From NCBI GenBank assembly GCA_934343915.1, contig CAKRIL010000027.1:1-40063 (forward strand): a DNA stretch of 40,063 nucleotides, given 5' to 3'. Shown here piece after piece: positions 22,475 to 30,562 of the stretch (the stretch's first letter is position 1; each line of letters opens with the position of its first letter). The stretch is from an uncultured Lachnospiraceae bacterium (GTDB lineage: Bacteria; Bacillota; Clostridia; Lachnospirales; Lachnospiraceae). Under the pieces are notes generated by a model. That model saw only the letters and a list, made by a program, of their open reading frames with translations, ran no database searches and was not told the origin of the DNA. The translations under genes and the position numbers were made by a program.

Positions 22475-23302
22475 TTATAATAAAAGTCCTTCGATAACTT
22501 CCATAATCTGTTGGTAGGTAATGTCCTTTGCATAAGGAAACTGTTTTCTGTACTTTTCCCATTGATTAATCAATCCTCTGTCCGCTTCTATACGTTTTAA
22601 TATAGTGGTTGTATCTGCTATCTGCTCCGTACTTCCTCTATGCTCTGCCGTTGCCCTCATCGCTTCCTTTAATACTTTTTTATCATAGCTTTGTGTCGTT
22701 CCTAAAATGTAGGCATCATAAAAATCTCTCGGACGGGTTGTAAATATGCCACGGCGGAGAATTGTTTCCAATTTTTCAGCCATAATGGTTTCAATATTGT
22801 ATCCCCACAATTTTATTTTAACTTCATCGTCAAAAATCCCATTGAATTCATACAATACGGGTGAAGGTATAATAATATCTCCCGTAGATATATCAATAGA
22901 CAACGGCGTAATAATCGTATCATATAACGCATTAATTCTGATACAGTAGCCTCCATATACATCATCCTTGCGAATTGATTCAATGGATTTCACACAGAAT
23001 GTTACATCGTCGTTCCTCTCAACAGATAAAATTTCTTCCAGAGCCTCCCTGATTTGCTGTTCAGTCAACGGAAGATTTCTAAGCGTAGTGTCCAAATCCA
23101 TAGTAGACCTTGTATCCAGTCCGACAATAGCCGCCACCAGCATACCACCCTTTACAACGAATTTATCCTTGTATGAGGAAAGCGCTAATCTTGCCAACAG
23201 ACACTCAAACATATAATTTTGAAGTACCACCTGTGCAGCAATGTTGTTACTTTTAGCATAATTTTTTATTTTACCCTTTAAACTCATCGCCTTAGAGCTC
23301 AC
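22475..23302 (-). CDS. abiEii: Type IV toxin-antitoxin toxin, AbiEii-type nucleotidyltransferase
   Basis: The 275-residue protein has the nucleotidyltransferase features of AbiEii: FVVKGGMLVAAIVG followed by STMDLDTTLR (GG and D-x-D motifs), and the downstream IETIMAEKLETILRRG with TTRPRDFYDAYIL. AbiEii toxins act as nucleotidyltransferases (some modify tRNA) and cause growth arrest, giving phage abortive infection. The start is a GTG at 23302 whose last two bases form the TGA of abiEi (GTGA overlap); GGAGG lies seven bases upstream, inside abiEi. The gene is intact, in contrast to its degraded neighbours. Confidence 0.9.
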   Translation of the reverse strand: MSSKAMSLKGKIKNYAKSNNIAAQVVLQNYMFECLLARLALSSYKDKFVVKGGMLVAAIVGLDTRSTMDLDTTLRNLPLTEQQIREALEEILSVERNDDVTFCVKSIESIRKDDVYGGYCIRINALYDTIITPLSIDISTGDIIIPSPVLYEFNGIFDDEVKIKLWGYNIETIMAEKLETILRRGIFTTRPRDFYDAYILGTTQSYDKKVLKEAMRATAEHRGSTEQIADTTTILKRIEADRGLINQWEKYRKQFPYAKDITYQQIMEVIEGLLL

Positions 23303-23892
23303 AGCAGTACCTCCAAATAGCTTTTCAACTTTTTCTCTATATGAAATGTTAATGCATATTCCGACAGACGGTTAATGTTTTTATCCTTCCATGCGGCGTA
23401 TTTCTTTAAAGTGCCTATAACTGTCTCCTCATCCATTCTGTTTCTGCTTCTCAACAAATCGCATATACTCCGCTCTGCATTGTAGCTTCTGACCTGATTT
23501 CCAAAGGTTGTTTTGGCATAAATCATTCCCAAACGATGAAATTTAGGCTGTATATAATAACATTTGCACTCCCCCGAAACTGATTCGGGAAGTGATGTGT
23601 CAGAGGGAATTGTGACGGAATGCTCAAACGGTGTCCTTTCAGTCAATTCAAGTAAAAACAATGCCGATTCATGTGAAAAAATAATATTTTCAGACCTCAG
23701 CATCAAGGTGTACATATCATCATGAACCGCCTCAGGCAGAATATATATTCCCTGTCTTACCCGCTCTATAAGCCCTTCCTTCTCATACTTCGGAAGAAGT
23801 GCCTTTGAAAATCCCAGTTCAATCGCCCTTTTTGTCGTTATGATGTTATTATTTAATTTCATTTCTTTATATATTATAGGATTAATTATCAT
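23299..23892 (-). CDS. abiEi: Type IV toxin-antitoxin antitoxin, AbiEi-type
   Basis: The 197-residue protein has an N-terminal winged HTH (NNIITTKRAIELGFSKALLP, then YEKEGLIERVRQGIYILP) and the AbiEi C-terminal domain (IIFSHESALFLLELTERTP; VRSYNAERSICDLLRSRNRM). AbiEi represses its own promoter and neutralises AbiEii. GAGG precedes the ATG at 23892; an ATG ten codons later lacks a ribosome site. It is the first gene of the bicistronic unit and is preceded by a strong promoter bracketed by inverted repeats. Confidence 0.9.
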   Translation of the reverse strand: MIINPIIYKEMKLNNNIITTKRAIELGFSKALLPKYEKEGLIERVRQGIYILPEAVHDDMYTLMLRSENIIFSHESALFLLELTERTPFEHSVTIPSDTSLPESVSGECKCYYIQPKFHRLGMIYAKTTFGNQVRSYNAERSICDLLRSRNRMDEETVIGTLKKYAAWKDKNINRLSEYALTFHIEKKLKSYLEVLL

Positions 23893-23906
23893 AATAACCG
23901 CCCTCG

Positions 23907-23952
23907 TTGACTTTTATATTGATATAATATTTTATTTCTATTTAAAAGTCAA
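23907..23952. promoter_or_regulatory. Inverted repeats bracketing the abiE promoter (candidate AbiEi operators)
   Basis: TTGACTTTTA (23907-23916) and TAAAAGTCAA (23943-23952) are perfect 10-base inverted copies. One overlaps the -35 box and the other lies just downstream of the -10 box. AbiEi proteins are known to bind paired repeats in their promoter, so this fits negative autoregulation. Confidence 0.6.
23924..23952 (-). promoter_or_regulatory. abiE promoter
   Basis: On the minus strand TTGACT (23947-23952) and TATTAT (23924-23929) are 17 bases apart, 32 bases upstream of the abiEi start. Confidence 0.75.
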
Positions 23953-23974
23953 TCATGTATCTATATAAGATACT

Positions 23975-24264
23975 CTAAGTGTACCTCCCCGTCAAGCTCT
24001 CCGCATTCCCCGCAATTTGCTCCAGCGTTCCGACGGCAACGATTCTTCCGCCGTCCTCACCGCCGCCCGGTTCCATGTCGATGATGTAGTCGACGTTGCG
24101 GATGACATCCAAATCGTGTTCAATCACAACCACGGTGGCTCCGTTCCCGACGCACCCGCTATCCAGACAATCTGATGCAGAGACACGTCCACATCTATGT
24201 TTTTTAGGTTGTGAACTCTTACTCCACGCATCTTTATATATTTTGAATCATTATTTTCTTCCAT
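23975..24264 (-). pseudogene. uvrA-like gene reduced to its two ends (UvrA-paralogue ABC ATPase)
   Basis: On the minus strand an ATG at 24264 (AGAGG seven bases upstream) opens MEENNDSKYIKMRGVRVHNL and continues KNIDVDVSLHQIVWIAGASG, the N-terminus of UvrA-type proteins up to the Walker A loop. It then passes, out of frame, into GNGATVVVIEHDLDVIRNVD, YIIDMEPGGGEDGGRIVAVG and TLEQIAGNAESLTGRYT with a TAG at 23975-23977: the C-terminal Walker B/H-loop end of the same family. The join is near 24140-24155. Some 700 or more residues are missing, and the frame is shifted, so this is a deletion pseudogene, probably of a stand-alone UvrA paralogue. Confidence 0.8.
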
Positions 24265-24470
24265 CACCGTACCTCTTTTCCAACAACATACTTATATATG
24301 ATTCAAAATAATAGCCGATAAATTTATAAATACATATTTTACCCTTTACTAATTCGATCGTGAAATATGTGAACCGGCAGATACCATGAGCGATTTATTG
24401 AACAGACACGGGATGATTTAGCCACTTAACATTATTCAGGTAAATACTTATAATATATTCTCATAAGCTA
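24265..24470. other. Gap upstream of the alpha/beta hydrolase promoter with no recognisable gene
   Basis: This AT-rich stretch is part of the 305-base gap between the uvrA-like remnant and the alpha/beta hydrolase. I see no open frame of useful length and no repeat. Unlike the flanking gaps it contains none of the A-D element blocks. Confidence 0.5.
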
Positions 24471-24500
24471 TTGAAATTTATTACACAACTGTGCTACAAT
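24471..24500 (+). promoter_or_regulatory. Promoter of the alpha/beta hydrolase gene
   Basis: TTGAAA (24471-24476) and TACAAT (24495-24500) are 18 bases apart, about 70 bases upstream of the start codon. Confidence 0.55.
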
Positions 24501-24569
24501 CCATGAAAGTAAATGTGACTTTTTTACCATTTTGATGTTACGATAGCATCATGAAAGGGCCTAAAATAT

Positions 24570-25481
24570 ATGCAGGATGTAATGAGAAAACAGTTTTACA
24601 AGCAGCGCTTCGCCTTTGAGCTTGATGCTGCTGAACGCGACAAGACACAGTCAATGCCTGCCGGCATAACTATAAAACACGATGTCCCATACATGGAGGA
24701 TGGCATTGAAGCACACCGCATGGACATCTATCGTCCTGATGGCAGTGAAAATACTGTCCTCCCGGTTATCATAAATATCCACGGTGGCGGACTTATCATC
24801 GGCAATAAGGAGTTTAACCGTTTCTTCTGTGCCAAGCTTTGCGCACTCGGTTATCTGGTGTTCAGCATTGAATACCGCCTCATCCCTGACTGTATGGTGT
24901 TCGACCAGTTCTCGGATGTCTGCAATGCTTTCAATTACATACAGGCACATCTTTGTGAATACAATGGTGACGCTGACCATATATATGGCGTTGCCGACAG
25001 CGGCGGAGCCTACCTCCTGACTTATACCGCCGCAATGTCCAAGAACCACGCACTTGCCAAAGCAGCTCATGTAAAGCCTCACAATATATCCTTGCGTGCA
25101 CTCGGTCTTATAAGTGGTATGTTTTACACCACACGCTTTGACAAGATTGGAATTTTTCTTCCCGCTTATCTTTACGGCAAGAACTATAAAAAGCAGTCCT
25201 TCGCAAAGTATGCAGACCCTGAACATCCGGACATCGTGACTTCACTTCCGCCTTGCTTTCTCGTGACAAGCCGGAACGACAATCTCAAGAAATACACGCT
25301 TGATTTTGAAAAGGCACTTGCACGTCACAATATGCCACACGAATTTTTCTGTTTCCCGCGTGACAAGCGTCTGACACATGCCTTCAGTGTATTCAGACCT
25401 GACTACGAGGAGAGTACGGATACAATAACCGCAATGCACAACTATTTTACAAAACAGATTCAGGTGTCAAAACAAAAATAA
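24570..25481 (+). CDS. Alpha/beta hydrolase, fold-3 (HSL-like) esterase
   Basis: The 303-residue cytoplasmic protein has the oxyanion-hole motif NIHGGGLIIGN, the nucleophile elbow YGVADSGGAYLL (usual form GDSAGG, here with the Ser followed by two glycines), an acid in SRNDNLKKYT and the catalytic His in LTHAFSVF. It should hydrolyse an ester of a small carboxylic acid or an acetylated sugar. An AAAGGG site lies about 11 bases before the ATG at 24570; the next in-frame ATG (MRKQFYKQ) is four codons later and possible. It stands alone, converging on the GH3 gene. Confidence 0.85.
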   Translation: MQDVMRKQFYKQRFAFELDAAERDKTQSMPAGITIKHDVPYMEDGIEAHRMDIYRPDGSENTVLPVIINIHGGGLIIGNKEFNRFFCAKLCALGYLVFSIEYRLIPDCMVFDQFSDVCNAFNYIQAHLCEYNGDADHIYGVADSGGAYLLTYTAAMSKNHALAKAAHVKPHNISLRALGLISGMFYTTRFDKIGIFLPAYLYGKNYKKQSFAKYADPEHPDIVTSLPPCFLVTSRNDNLKKYTLDFEKALARHNMPHEFFCFPRDKRLTHAFSVFRPDYEESTDTITAMHNYFTKQIQVSKQK

Positions 25482-25521
25482 AATTATGCATATAAAAGCA
25501 AAAGCTGTATTTCTATGTCAT

Positions 25522-27753
25522 TCAATCCCTCAAGGTCAACTCTGCGGCAGCACCTTCTGTCAGGCTGCTGTCCGCAATCCATATTCTGAACTTTCCCGGT
25601 TCGCAGTCGAAGCTTCCGTCAGCTCTAAAGAAGCTTAACAGCTCCTCATCAATCTCGAACTCCACCTTCTTTTCCTCTCCCGGAATAAGCCTGACACTCT
25701 TAAATCCCTTTAATTCTTTTACGGGACGCACTCTGCTCGCAGCAATATCCCTTATGTATAGCTGAACAGTCTCGGAGCCCTCATATTCTCCCGTGTTCTT
25801 GACAGTCACGGATGCGGTTACTTTATCTCCCGATTTCATCTTATCTGAGCTGAGCACCACAGGGCTTATGTCAAATGAAGTGTAACTAAGACCATATCCG
25901 AACGGATACAGCGGCTCATTCGGTGCATCAAGGTATCGACAGGTATAATCTCCTCTCATGCCATCAGGCTTCGGACGGCCTGAGCTGTAATGGTTATAGC
26001 TCATAGGCAGCTGACCTGCATTGTACGGGAAGCTCATCGGAAGCTTTCCCGACGGATTGTATGCTCCCGTCAGCACATCCATAATTCCGTGACCGCCCTC
26101 CGTTCCCGGCATCCATGCTTCAACGACAGCCTTGGAAAGCTCCGATACTTCTCTTAGTTCTAACGGTCTGCCGTTAAAAAGAACCGTGACAATATTTTTA
26201 TTTATTGCTGCAATACGTCTTAGAAGCTCAAGCTGGATATGCGGAAGTTCAATCTGAGTTCTGCTTGTGGCCTCTCCCGTCTGGAAACGATGCTCACCAA
26301 TTGCAAGCACAACCACATCCGCCCACTTTGCACACTCCTCCGCCTCACTTAAAAGCGAGGCATTTATCTCCTCCCAGTTCTCCTCATCATACTGACCAAG
26401 ATTTACGATAGTATGGTTGTCAAGAAGCGTACAGCCCTTGGCAAATCTCAACTGAATCTCTCCGGCAAATGCTTCTTCTGCTGCCGCCTTTAAAGTGACA
26501 TTATCCTTCTCATCACCCGATATGGACCACGAGCTTCTCATATCCTGACCTTCAACGTAAGGGCCTATGAACGCAAGCTTCACGCCCCCTGTCGTCTTAA
26601 GCGGAAGTATATTTTTACCTTCTTCATCCGAAGAATCATTCTTTAAAAGAACTATAGACTCTCTGACAGCCTGTCTCGCAAGAAGTCTGTGTTCATCGCA
26701 CAGCTGTATCTCCTGCTCAAGCTGCTCGTCCGCATCCTTGTAAGGGTTCTCAAAAAGTCCAAGCTTATTTTTAAGCGTCAGCACTCTCATGACAGCCTCA
26801 TCGACAAGCTTTTCCGGTACCTTTCCTTCTCTCACAAGTCTTTCAAGATTATCTGCATAGGCAGGTGTACACATCTCGATGTCAACGCCTGTCTCTATCG
26901 CCTTAACCGCTGCCTCGACGTTGTCCTCACAATATCCATGGGTCACCATTTCTCCGACCGCAGCCCAGTCCGAGATAAGCACCCCGTCAAAACCCCACTC
27001 ACTGCGAAGCACATCCCTCATCAGCCACTTATTTCCCGACGAAGGAACTCCGTCCAACAGGTTAAAAGAGGTCATAGCCATCTCACACCCGGCATCCACC
27101 GCAGCCTTATATGCAGGAAGATAGAACTCCCTCAATGTATGCTCGGACAACTCAACATTCTGATAGTCGAGTCCCGCAACGGCACCTCCGTAAGCCGCAA
27201 TGTGCTTTATGCAGGATGCAATTTTTCCCTTCTCACCGACATCTTCACCCTGAAAGCCCTTCACCATGGCAGCCGCCATCTTACCATTCAGGTATGGATC
27301 CTCACCCGTGGACTCCATAACACGTCCCCACCTTGAATCCCTGACCAAATCCGCCATCGGCGCAAAAGTAACCTGCACACCGCTCGCTGCTGCCTCCTTC
27401 GCTGCCGCTTCGGCACATTTTTCCGATGTCTCCGGCGAGAAGGACGCACCCTGTGCAAGCGGGCATGGAAATACCGTCCTATGTCCGTGAATTACATCAA
27501 GCATGAACATAAGCGGAATCTTATGCGGCTGTGTCTTCATGTAATTGTCCTGAATTTTTCTAAGCTTCTGTGCTCCGTATATTCCGAGCGTGCTTCCGGC
27601 AAGCCTGCAGGTCTCCTCCCGCCATCCGTTGTTCATTCCTCCGGTAATTACTGCGCACTCCTCATAGCAGCTTCCCGGAACCTGCACCAGCTGTCCTATC
27701 TTCTCCTCAAGCGACATATCGCAAAGCAGTTCGTTAAGTTCCTTCTGTGTCAT
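25522..27753 (-). CDS. Glycoside hydrolase family 3 beta-glucosidase (or beta-xylosidase)
   Basis: The 743-residue enzyme has the GH3 barrel (substrate-binding KHIAAYGGAVAGLDYQNVE), the nucleophile Asp in GVLISDWAAVGEM, the C-terminal alpha/beta domain (VVLAIGEHRFQTGEATSRT; AWMPGTEGGHGIMDVLTG) and a terminal fibronectin III-like domain (ELKGFKSVRLIPGEEKKVEF). There is no signal peptide, so it acts on imported oligosaccharides. The overall layout fits BglX-type beta-glucosidases, but specificity within GH3 cannot be read safely. GGAGGAG lies six bases before the ATG at 27753. It is monocistronic with its own promoter. Confidence 0.93.
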   Translation of the reverse strand: MTQKELNELLCDMSLEEKIGQLVQVPGSCYEECAVITGGMNNGWREETCRLAGSTLGIYGAQKLRKIQDNYMKTQPHKIPLMFMLDVIHGHRTVFPCPLAQGASFSPETSEKCAEAAAKEAAASGVQVTFAPMADLVRDSRWGRVMESTGEDPYLNGKMAAAMVKGFQGEDVGEKGKIASCIKHIAAYGGAVAGLDYQNVELSEHTLREFYLPAYKAAVDAGCEMAMTSFNLLDGVPSSGNKWLMRDVLRSEWGFDGVLISDWAAVGEMVTHGYCEDNVEAAVKAIETGVDIEMCTPAYADNLERLVREGKVPEKLVDEAVMRVLTLKNKLGLFENPYKDADEQLEQEIQLCDEHRLLARQAVRESIVLLKNDSSDEEGKNILPLKTTGGVKLAFIGPYVEGQDMRSSWSISGDEKDNVTLKAAAEEAFAGEIQLRFAKGCTLLDNHTIVNLGQYDEENWEEINASLLSEAEECAKWADVVVLAIGEHRFQTGEATSRTQIELPHIQLELLRRIAAINKNIVTVLFNGRPLELREVSELSKAVVEAWMPGTEGGHGIMDVLTGAYNPSGKLPMSFPYNAGQLPMSYNHYSSGRPKPDGMRGDYTCRYLDAPNEPLYPFGYGLSYTSFDISPVVLSSDKMKSGDKVTASVTVKNTGEYEGSETVQLYIRDIAASRVRPVKELKGFKSVRLIPGEEKKVEFEIDEELLSFFRADGSFDCEPGKFRIWIADSSLTEGAAAELTLRD

Positions 27754-27811
27754 GTTGTCTCCTCCCGAATTATATAATTTTTAACACCTTAAAAATAATA
27801 AATCTATTTGT

Positions 27812-27841
27812 ATTATACCTCCTCTGCGGTTCTGCTGTAAA
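27812..27841 (-). promoter_or_regulatory. Promoter of the GH3 gene
   Basis: On the minus strand TTTACA (27836-27841) and a perfect TATAAT (27812-27817) are 18 bases apart, 58 bases upstream of the start codon. Confidence 0.7.
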
Positions 27842-27898
27842 CAGTCCATACACAATAGTGCGTACTTGAAAGCATATAAAATAACCCGTTTGCCATCA

Positions 27899-27927
27899 TT
27901 GACATCCCTCTCCCGCAGTGGCAAAAT
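27899..27927 (+). promoter_or_regulatory. Promoter of azlCD
   Basis: TTGACA (27899-27904) and CAAAAT (27922-27927) are 17 bases apart. A TTTGCCA / TGGCAAA inverted repeat (about 27889-27926) brackets the -35 box and spacer and could be an operator. Confidence 0.45.
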
Positions 27928-27981
27928 AATAACAATGGCCACAGCCATAAATATCTTCTACTAAATATTAAGAGGCTTACA

Positions 27982-28689
27982 ATGAACAATTACAGACGCG
28001 GACTGAAAGCCGGCATTCCTATTGCGCTCGGCTACCTGTCAGTCTCCTTCACATTCGGAATTATAGCAGTTTCTTACGGACTTTTCTGGTGGCAGGCACT
28101 CATAATATCCATGACCACCGTTACCTCCGCCGGACAGTTCGCCGGAATAGGTATAATGCTTCATCCCGGACAATACTTTCAGATGTTGATTTCGCAGATT
28201 ACAATTAATATACGCTATTCCTTCATGTCCATATCAGTCGGTCAGAAAGCGGACGAACGCTTCAAGGGCTTATCAAGATGGATTCTCGGCTTTATGATGA
28301 CTGACGAAATCTTCGCCGTAGCCACTCAGGAGGAGAAGGTAAGCCGCAGCTTTTTTGCAGGACTTGCCACTCTGCCGTATCTCGGCTGGGCTGTTGGAAC
28401 GCTTCTCGGTGCAATCCTCGGAAGTGTCCTTCCTGACCGCCTTATGAGTGCATTAAGCCTTGCTATATACGGAATGTTCGTGGCGATTGTCGTCCCTGAA
28501 ATGAAAAAATCACGACCTGTTACAATGGTCGTGATTCTCTCAATATTACTTAGCTGTGCATTTTATTATATCCCGCTGTTATCAAAAATCTCGAGCGGAA
28601 TAACCATCACCGTAGTTGCCATAGCCTCCGCCGCTGTGGGCTCGATATTATTCCCGTTAAAGGACGAGGAGGTCTCCGATAATGGATAA
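27982..28689 (+). CDS. azlC: AzlC-family branched-chain amino acid exporter, large subunit
   Basis: The 235-residue membrane protein matches AzlC: N-terminal RRGLKAGIPIALGYLSVSFT followed by FGIIAVSYGL, the conserved TSAGQFAG loop, ITINIRYSFMSIS, and the MTDEIFA motif. About six or seven helices are evident. With AzlD it exports branched-chain amino acids or analogues. AGAGG precedes the ATG at 27982. The last eight bases overlap the start of azlD, so the two are translationally coupled. Confidence 0.9.
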   Translation: MNNYRRGLKAGIPIALGYLSVSFTFGIIAVSYGLFWWQALIISMTTVTSAGQFAGIGIMLHPGQYFQMLISQITINIRYSFMSISVGQKADERFKGLSRWILGFMMTDEIFAVATQEEKVSRSFFAGLATLPYLGWAVGTLLGAILGSVLPDRLMSALSLAIYGMFVAIVVPEMKKSRPVTMVVILSILLSCAFYYIPLLSKISSGITITVVAIASAAVGSILFPLKDEEVSDNG

Positions 28690-29002
28690 CAAAGCTTTCT
28701 TTTTATATCTGCTCATACTCGCCGGCTCGACATACCTTATCCGCGTCATACCCTTCGTGGCAATAAAGCAGAAAATCAGCAGCCGCTTCATACGCTCTTT
28801 TTTGTACTACATACCGTATGCGGTTCTCACGGCAATGACAATTCCAGCCATATTCTACGCAACCACCTGGTGGGCAGGCGCCGCAGCCGGGCTTATTGTC
28901 GCAGTTATCTTTGCCGTTAGAGGAAAAGGACTCACGACCGTAGCCGTTGCTGCGTGTGCTGCCGTGTTTCTGGCTGAATTGCTTCAGAGCATATTTCTCT
29001 GA
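28682..29002 (+). CDS. azlD: AzlD-family branched-chain amino acid exporter, small subunit
   Basis: The 106-residue protein has about four helices and the AzlD pattern: GSTYLIRVIPFVAIKQKISS, RSFLYYIPYAVLTAMTIPAI, and a Gly/Ala-rich final pair of helices. Its ribosome site (GAGGAGG) lies inside the end of azlC. It ends 11 bases before the convergent lipoprotein gene, with no clear terminator between. Confidence 0.9.
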   Translation: MDNKAFFLYLLILAGSTYLIRVIPFVAIKQKISSRFIRSFLYYIPYAVLTAMTIPAIFYATTWWAGAAAGLIVAVIFAVRGKGLTTVAVAACAAVFLAELLQSIFL

Positions 29003-29013
29003 TTCAGACTCTA

Positions 29014-29829
29014 TCAGCCTTCCTCAAAATATGTAAGGTAAAGTGCTATATCCGGTGAAGTGACATTGGATATAATATATACCACATCATCACCTGACTG
29101 TGTCATAATTCCGTAGAACTCGGCATTGTCAAATACCATGTGAACCACAGAATCATCCTCCAAAAGTTCATATGTTCCCTCTGCCTCATTCTGGTTGCTG
29201 TAAACACTGACAACGTTGTTCTCATAGAATCTTATTTCAAAGCTGCCGCCAAGCTGCTCTTTTAACTCCTGAACCGCTGCATCATTCATCTCAACACCGT
29301 CAGCATAGCCGCCGTTAAGCTCCCAGCATGACCATGTAAGGTCTTCAATCGCATACGCTTCATAATTGGAAAGTACTGCCGGTATACCGCTGTCCGATAC
29401 ATTCGCATCACTGCTTGTGGTCTCCTCTTCCTGCACCGTGCCATCCTGTGATGTGCTGTCGTTTGCCGCACTGACCATATCGTTGATTGATGCCTCTGCT
29501 TCCTTAGTCCAGCTCTTAACCGATGTAAACCATTCTATCATCTCATCATACTTTGCATCATCAAGAACAGTGTCCTGACTGAGGAGCTCAGTATACTCTG
29601 ACAATACGGAGGACATCTCCTGAAATGTGCTTATCGTATCATCATCAATTACCGCTGCATTCTCATTAACAAGCGCTGCAACTCTGTTAAATTCCGCAGC
29701 CGTGTCATTGAATGCATCCGTAGCCTGCTTTTTCTTGCTGTTCTCATCTGAGCCGCTGCATCCTGCCAAGCTGAGTACCAGTGTTGCTGCAAGCATAACT
29801 GCAACAAGTTTCTTAAACATCTTTTTCAT
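29014..29829 (-). CDS. Lipoprotein of unknown function
   Basis: The 271-residue protein starts with a lipoprotein signal peptide (MKKMFKKLVAVMLAATLVLS followed by LAGC, lipid-attached Cys24). Residues about 35-130 are predicted helical and acidic. A Ser/Thr/Glu-rich linker (about 125-145) leads to a C-terminal beta domain (residues 160-271) with a lipocalin-like strand pattern, including LTWSCWELNGG and FEIRFYENNVVSVYS. I do not recognise the family. AGAGGT lies eight bases before the ATG at 29829. It has its own promoter and sits just after the transporter operon on the same strand. Confidence 0.75.
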   Translation of the reverse strand: MKKMFKKLVAVMLAATLVLSLAGCSGSDENSKKKQATDAFNDTAAEFNRVAALVNENAAVIDDDTISTFQEMSSVLSEYTELLSQDTVLDDAKYDEMIEWFTSVKSWTKEAEASINDMVSAANDSTSQDGTVQEEETTSSDANVSDSGIPAVLSNYEAYAIEDLTWSCWELNGGYADGVEMNDAAVQELKEQLGGSFEIRFYENNVVSVYSNQNEAEGTYELLEDDSVVHMVFDNAEFYGIMTQSGDDVVYIISNVTSPDIALYLTYFEEG

Positions 29830-29905
29830 ACTTTTTACCTCTCTTGTGTGTATTTGAACAGCGCATGACGCACTATCCGGTGCGGTATCCGCTTTTCATG
29901 CCGCG

Positions 29906-29935
29906 ATTATACACCAGGTACGATTATAAATTCAA
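29906..29935 (-). promoter_or_regulatory. Promoter of the lipoprotein gene
   Basis: On the minus strand TTGAAT (29930-29935) and a perfect TATAAT (29906-29911) are 18 bases apart, within the 130-base gap after the lar-importer operon. Confidence 0.65.
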
Positions 29936-29959
29936 TACTTTTATATAAAACAGGATGGA

Positions 29960-30562
29960 TTATTTTCCAAGCTCAATCGTCCTCGTCGCAATTTTTTCCG
30001 CCAAATGCCTGTTGTGCGTGACCGCAATGATTCCCATGTTCCTCTTCTTTGCCTCATCAAGAACCACATTCCATATCTGCGCCTGTGTAATCACATCGAG
30101 CATGGTGCTTATCTCATCACATATAAGATAATCCGCGCCGCTCATGAGCGCCCTTGCGACGCAGAATCTTTGAAGTTCACCGCCCGAGAGCTCCCTAGGG
30201 AATCGGTCAAGCCATGCCTGTTCAATACCCAAGGCTTCTAACAGCTTCCCATCAAGCTCCCCGCTCTCCGACAGGACACGCTTAAGCCTCCAACGAGGAT
30301 TCACCGCCTTTTCCGGATGCTGGCAGATGAGCTGTACAGGACATACCCCCTTTTTCGGAAGCGGCTTATCGTCAATCAGTATCTCACCCCTCACAGGCTT
30401 TATATATCCGGCTAAAAGCATGGCGAGCGTCGTCTTGCCATAACCGCTGGGTGCAAATACAGCGAGACACTCGCCATTTTCCACCTTCAGGCTGCAATCC
30501 TCAAGTACCCACTGTCCCCTTCTGTCATAACGAAAATATATGTGTCTTGCTTCAAGTGCCAT
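29960..30562 (-). CDS. Nickel/peptide-type ABC importer, second ATPase (NikE/DppF-like)
   Basis: The 200-residue ATPase has Walker A APSGYGKTT (Tyr where Gly or Ser is usual), signature LSGGELQRFCVARAL, Walker B YLICDEISTMLD and the switch His in VTHNRHL. It is short: the C-terminal oligopeptide-ABC extension of DppF is absent, as in several nickel systems. It is the last gene of the lar operon and its start overlaps the first ATPase gene by 11 bases. Walker B has Asp-Glu as expected, so it should hydrolyse ATP. Substrate is inferred as nickel only from the larBCE context. Confidence 0.85.
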   Translation of the reverse strand: MALEARHIYFRYDRRGQWVLEDCSLKVENGECLAVFAPSGYGKTTLAMLLAGYIKPVRGEILIDDKPLPKKGVCPVQLICQHPEKAVNPRWRLKRVLSESGELDGKLLEALGIEQAWLDRFPRELSGGELQRFCVARALMSGADYLICDEISTMLDVITQAQIWNVVLDEAKKRNMGIIAVTHNRHLAEKIATRTIELGK

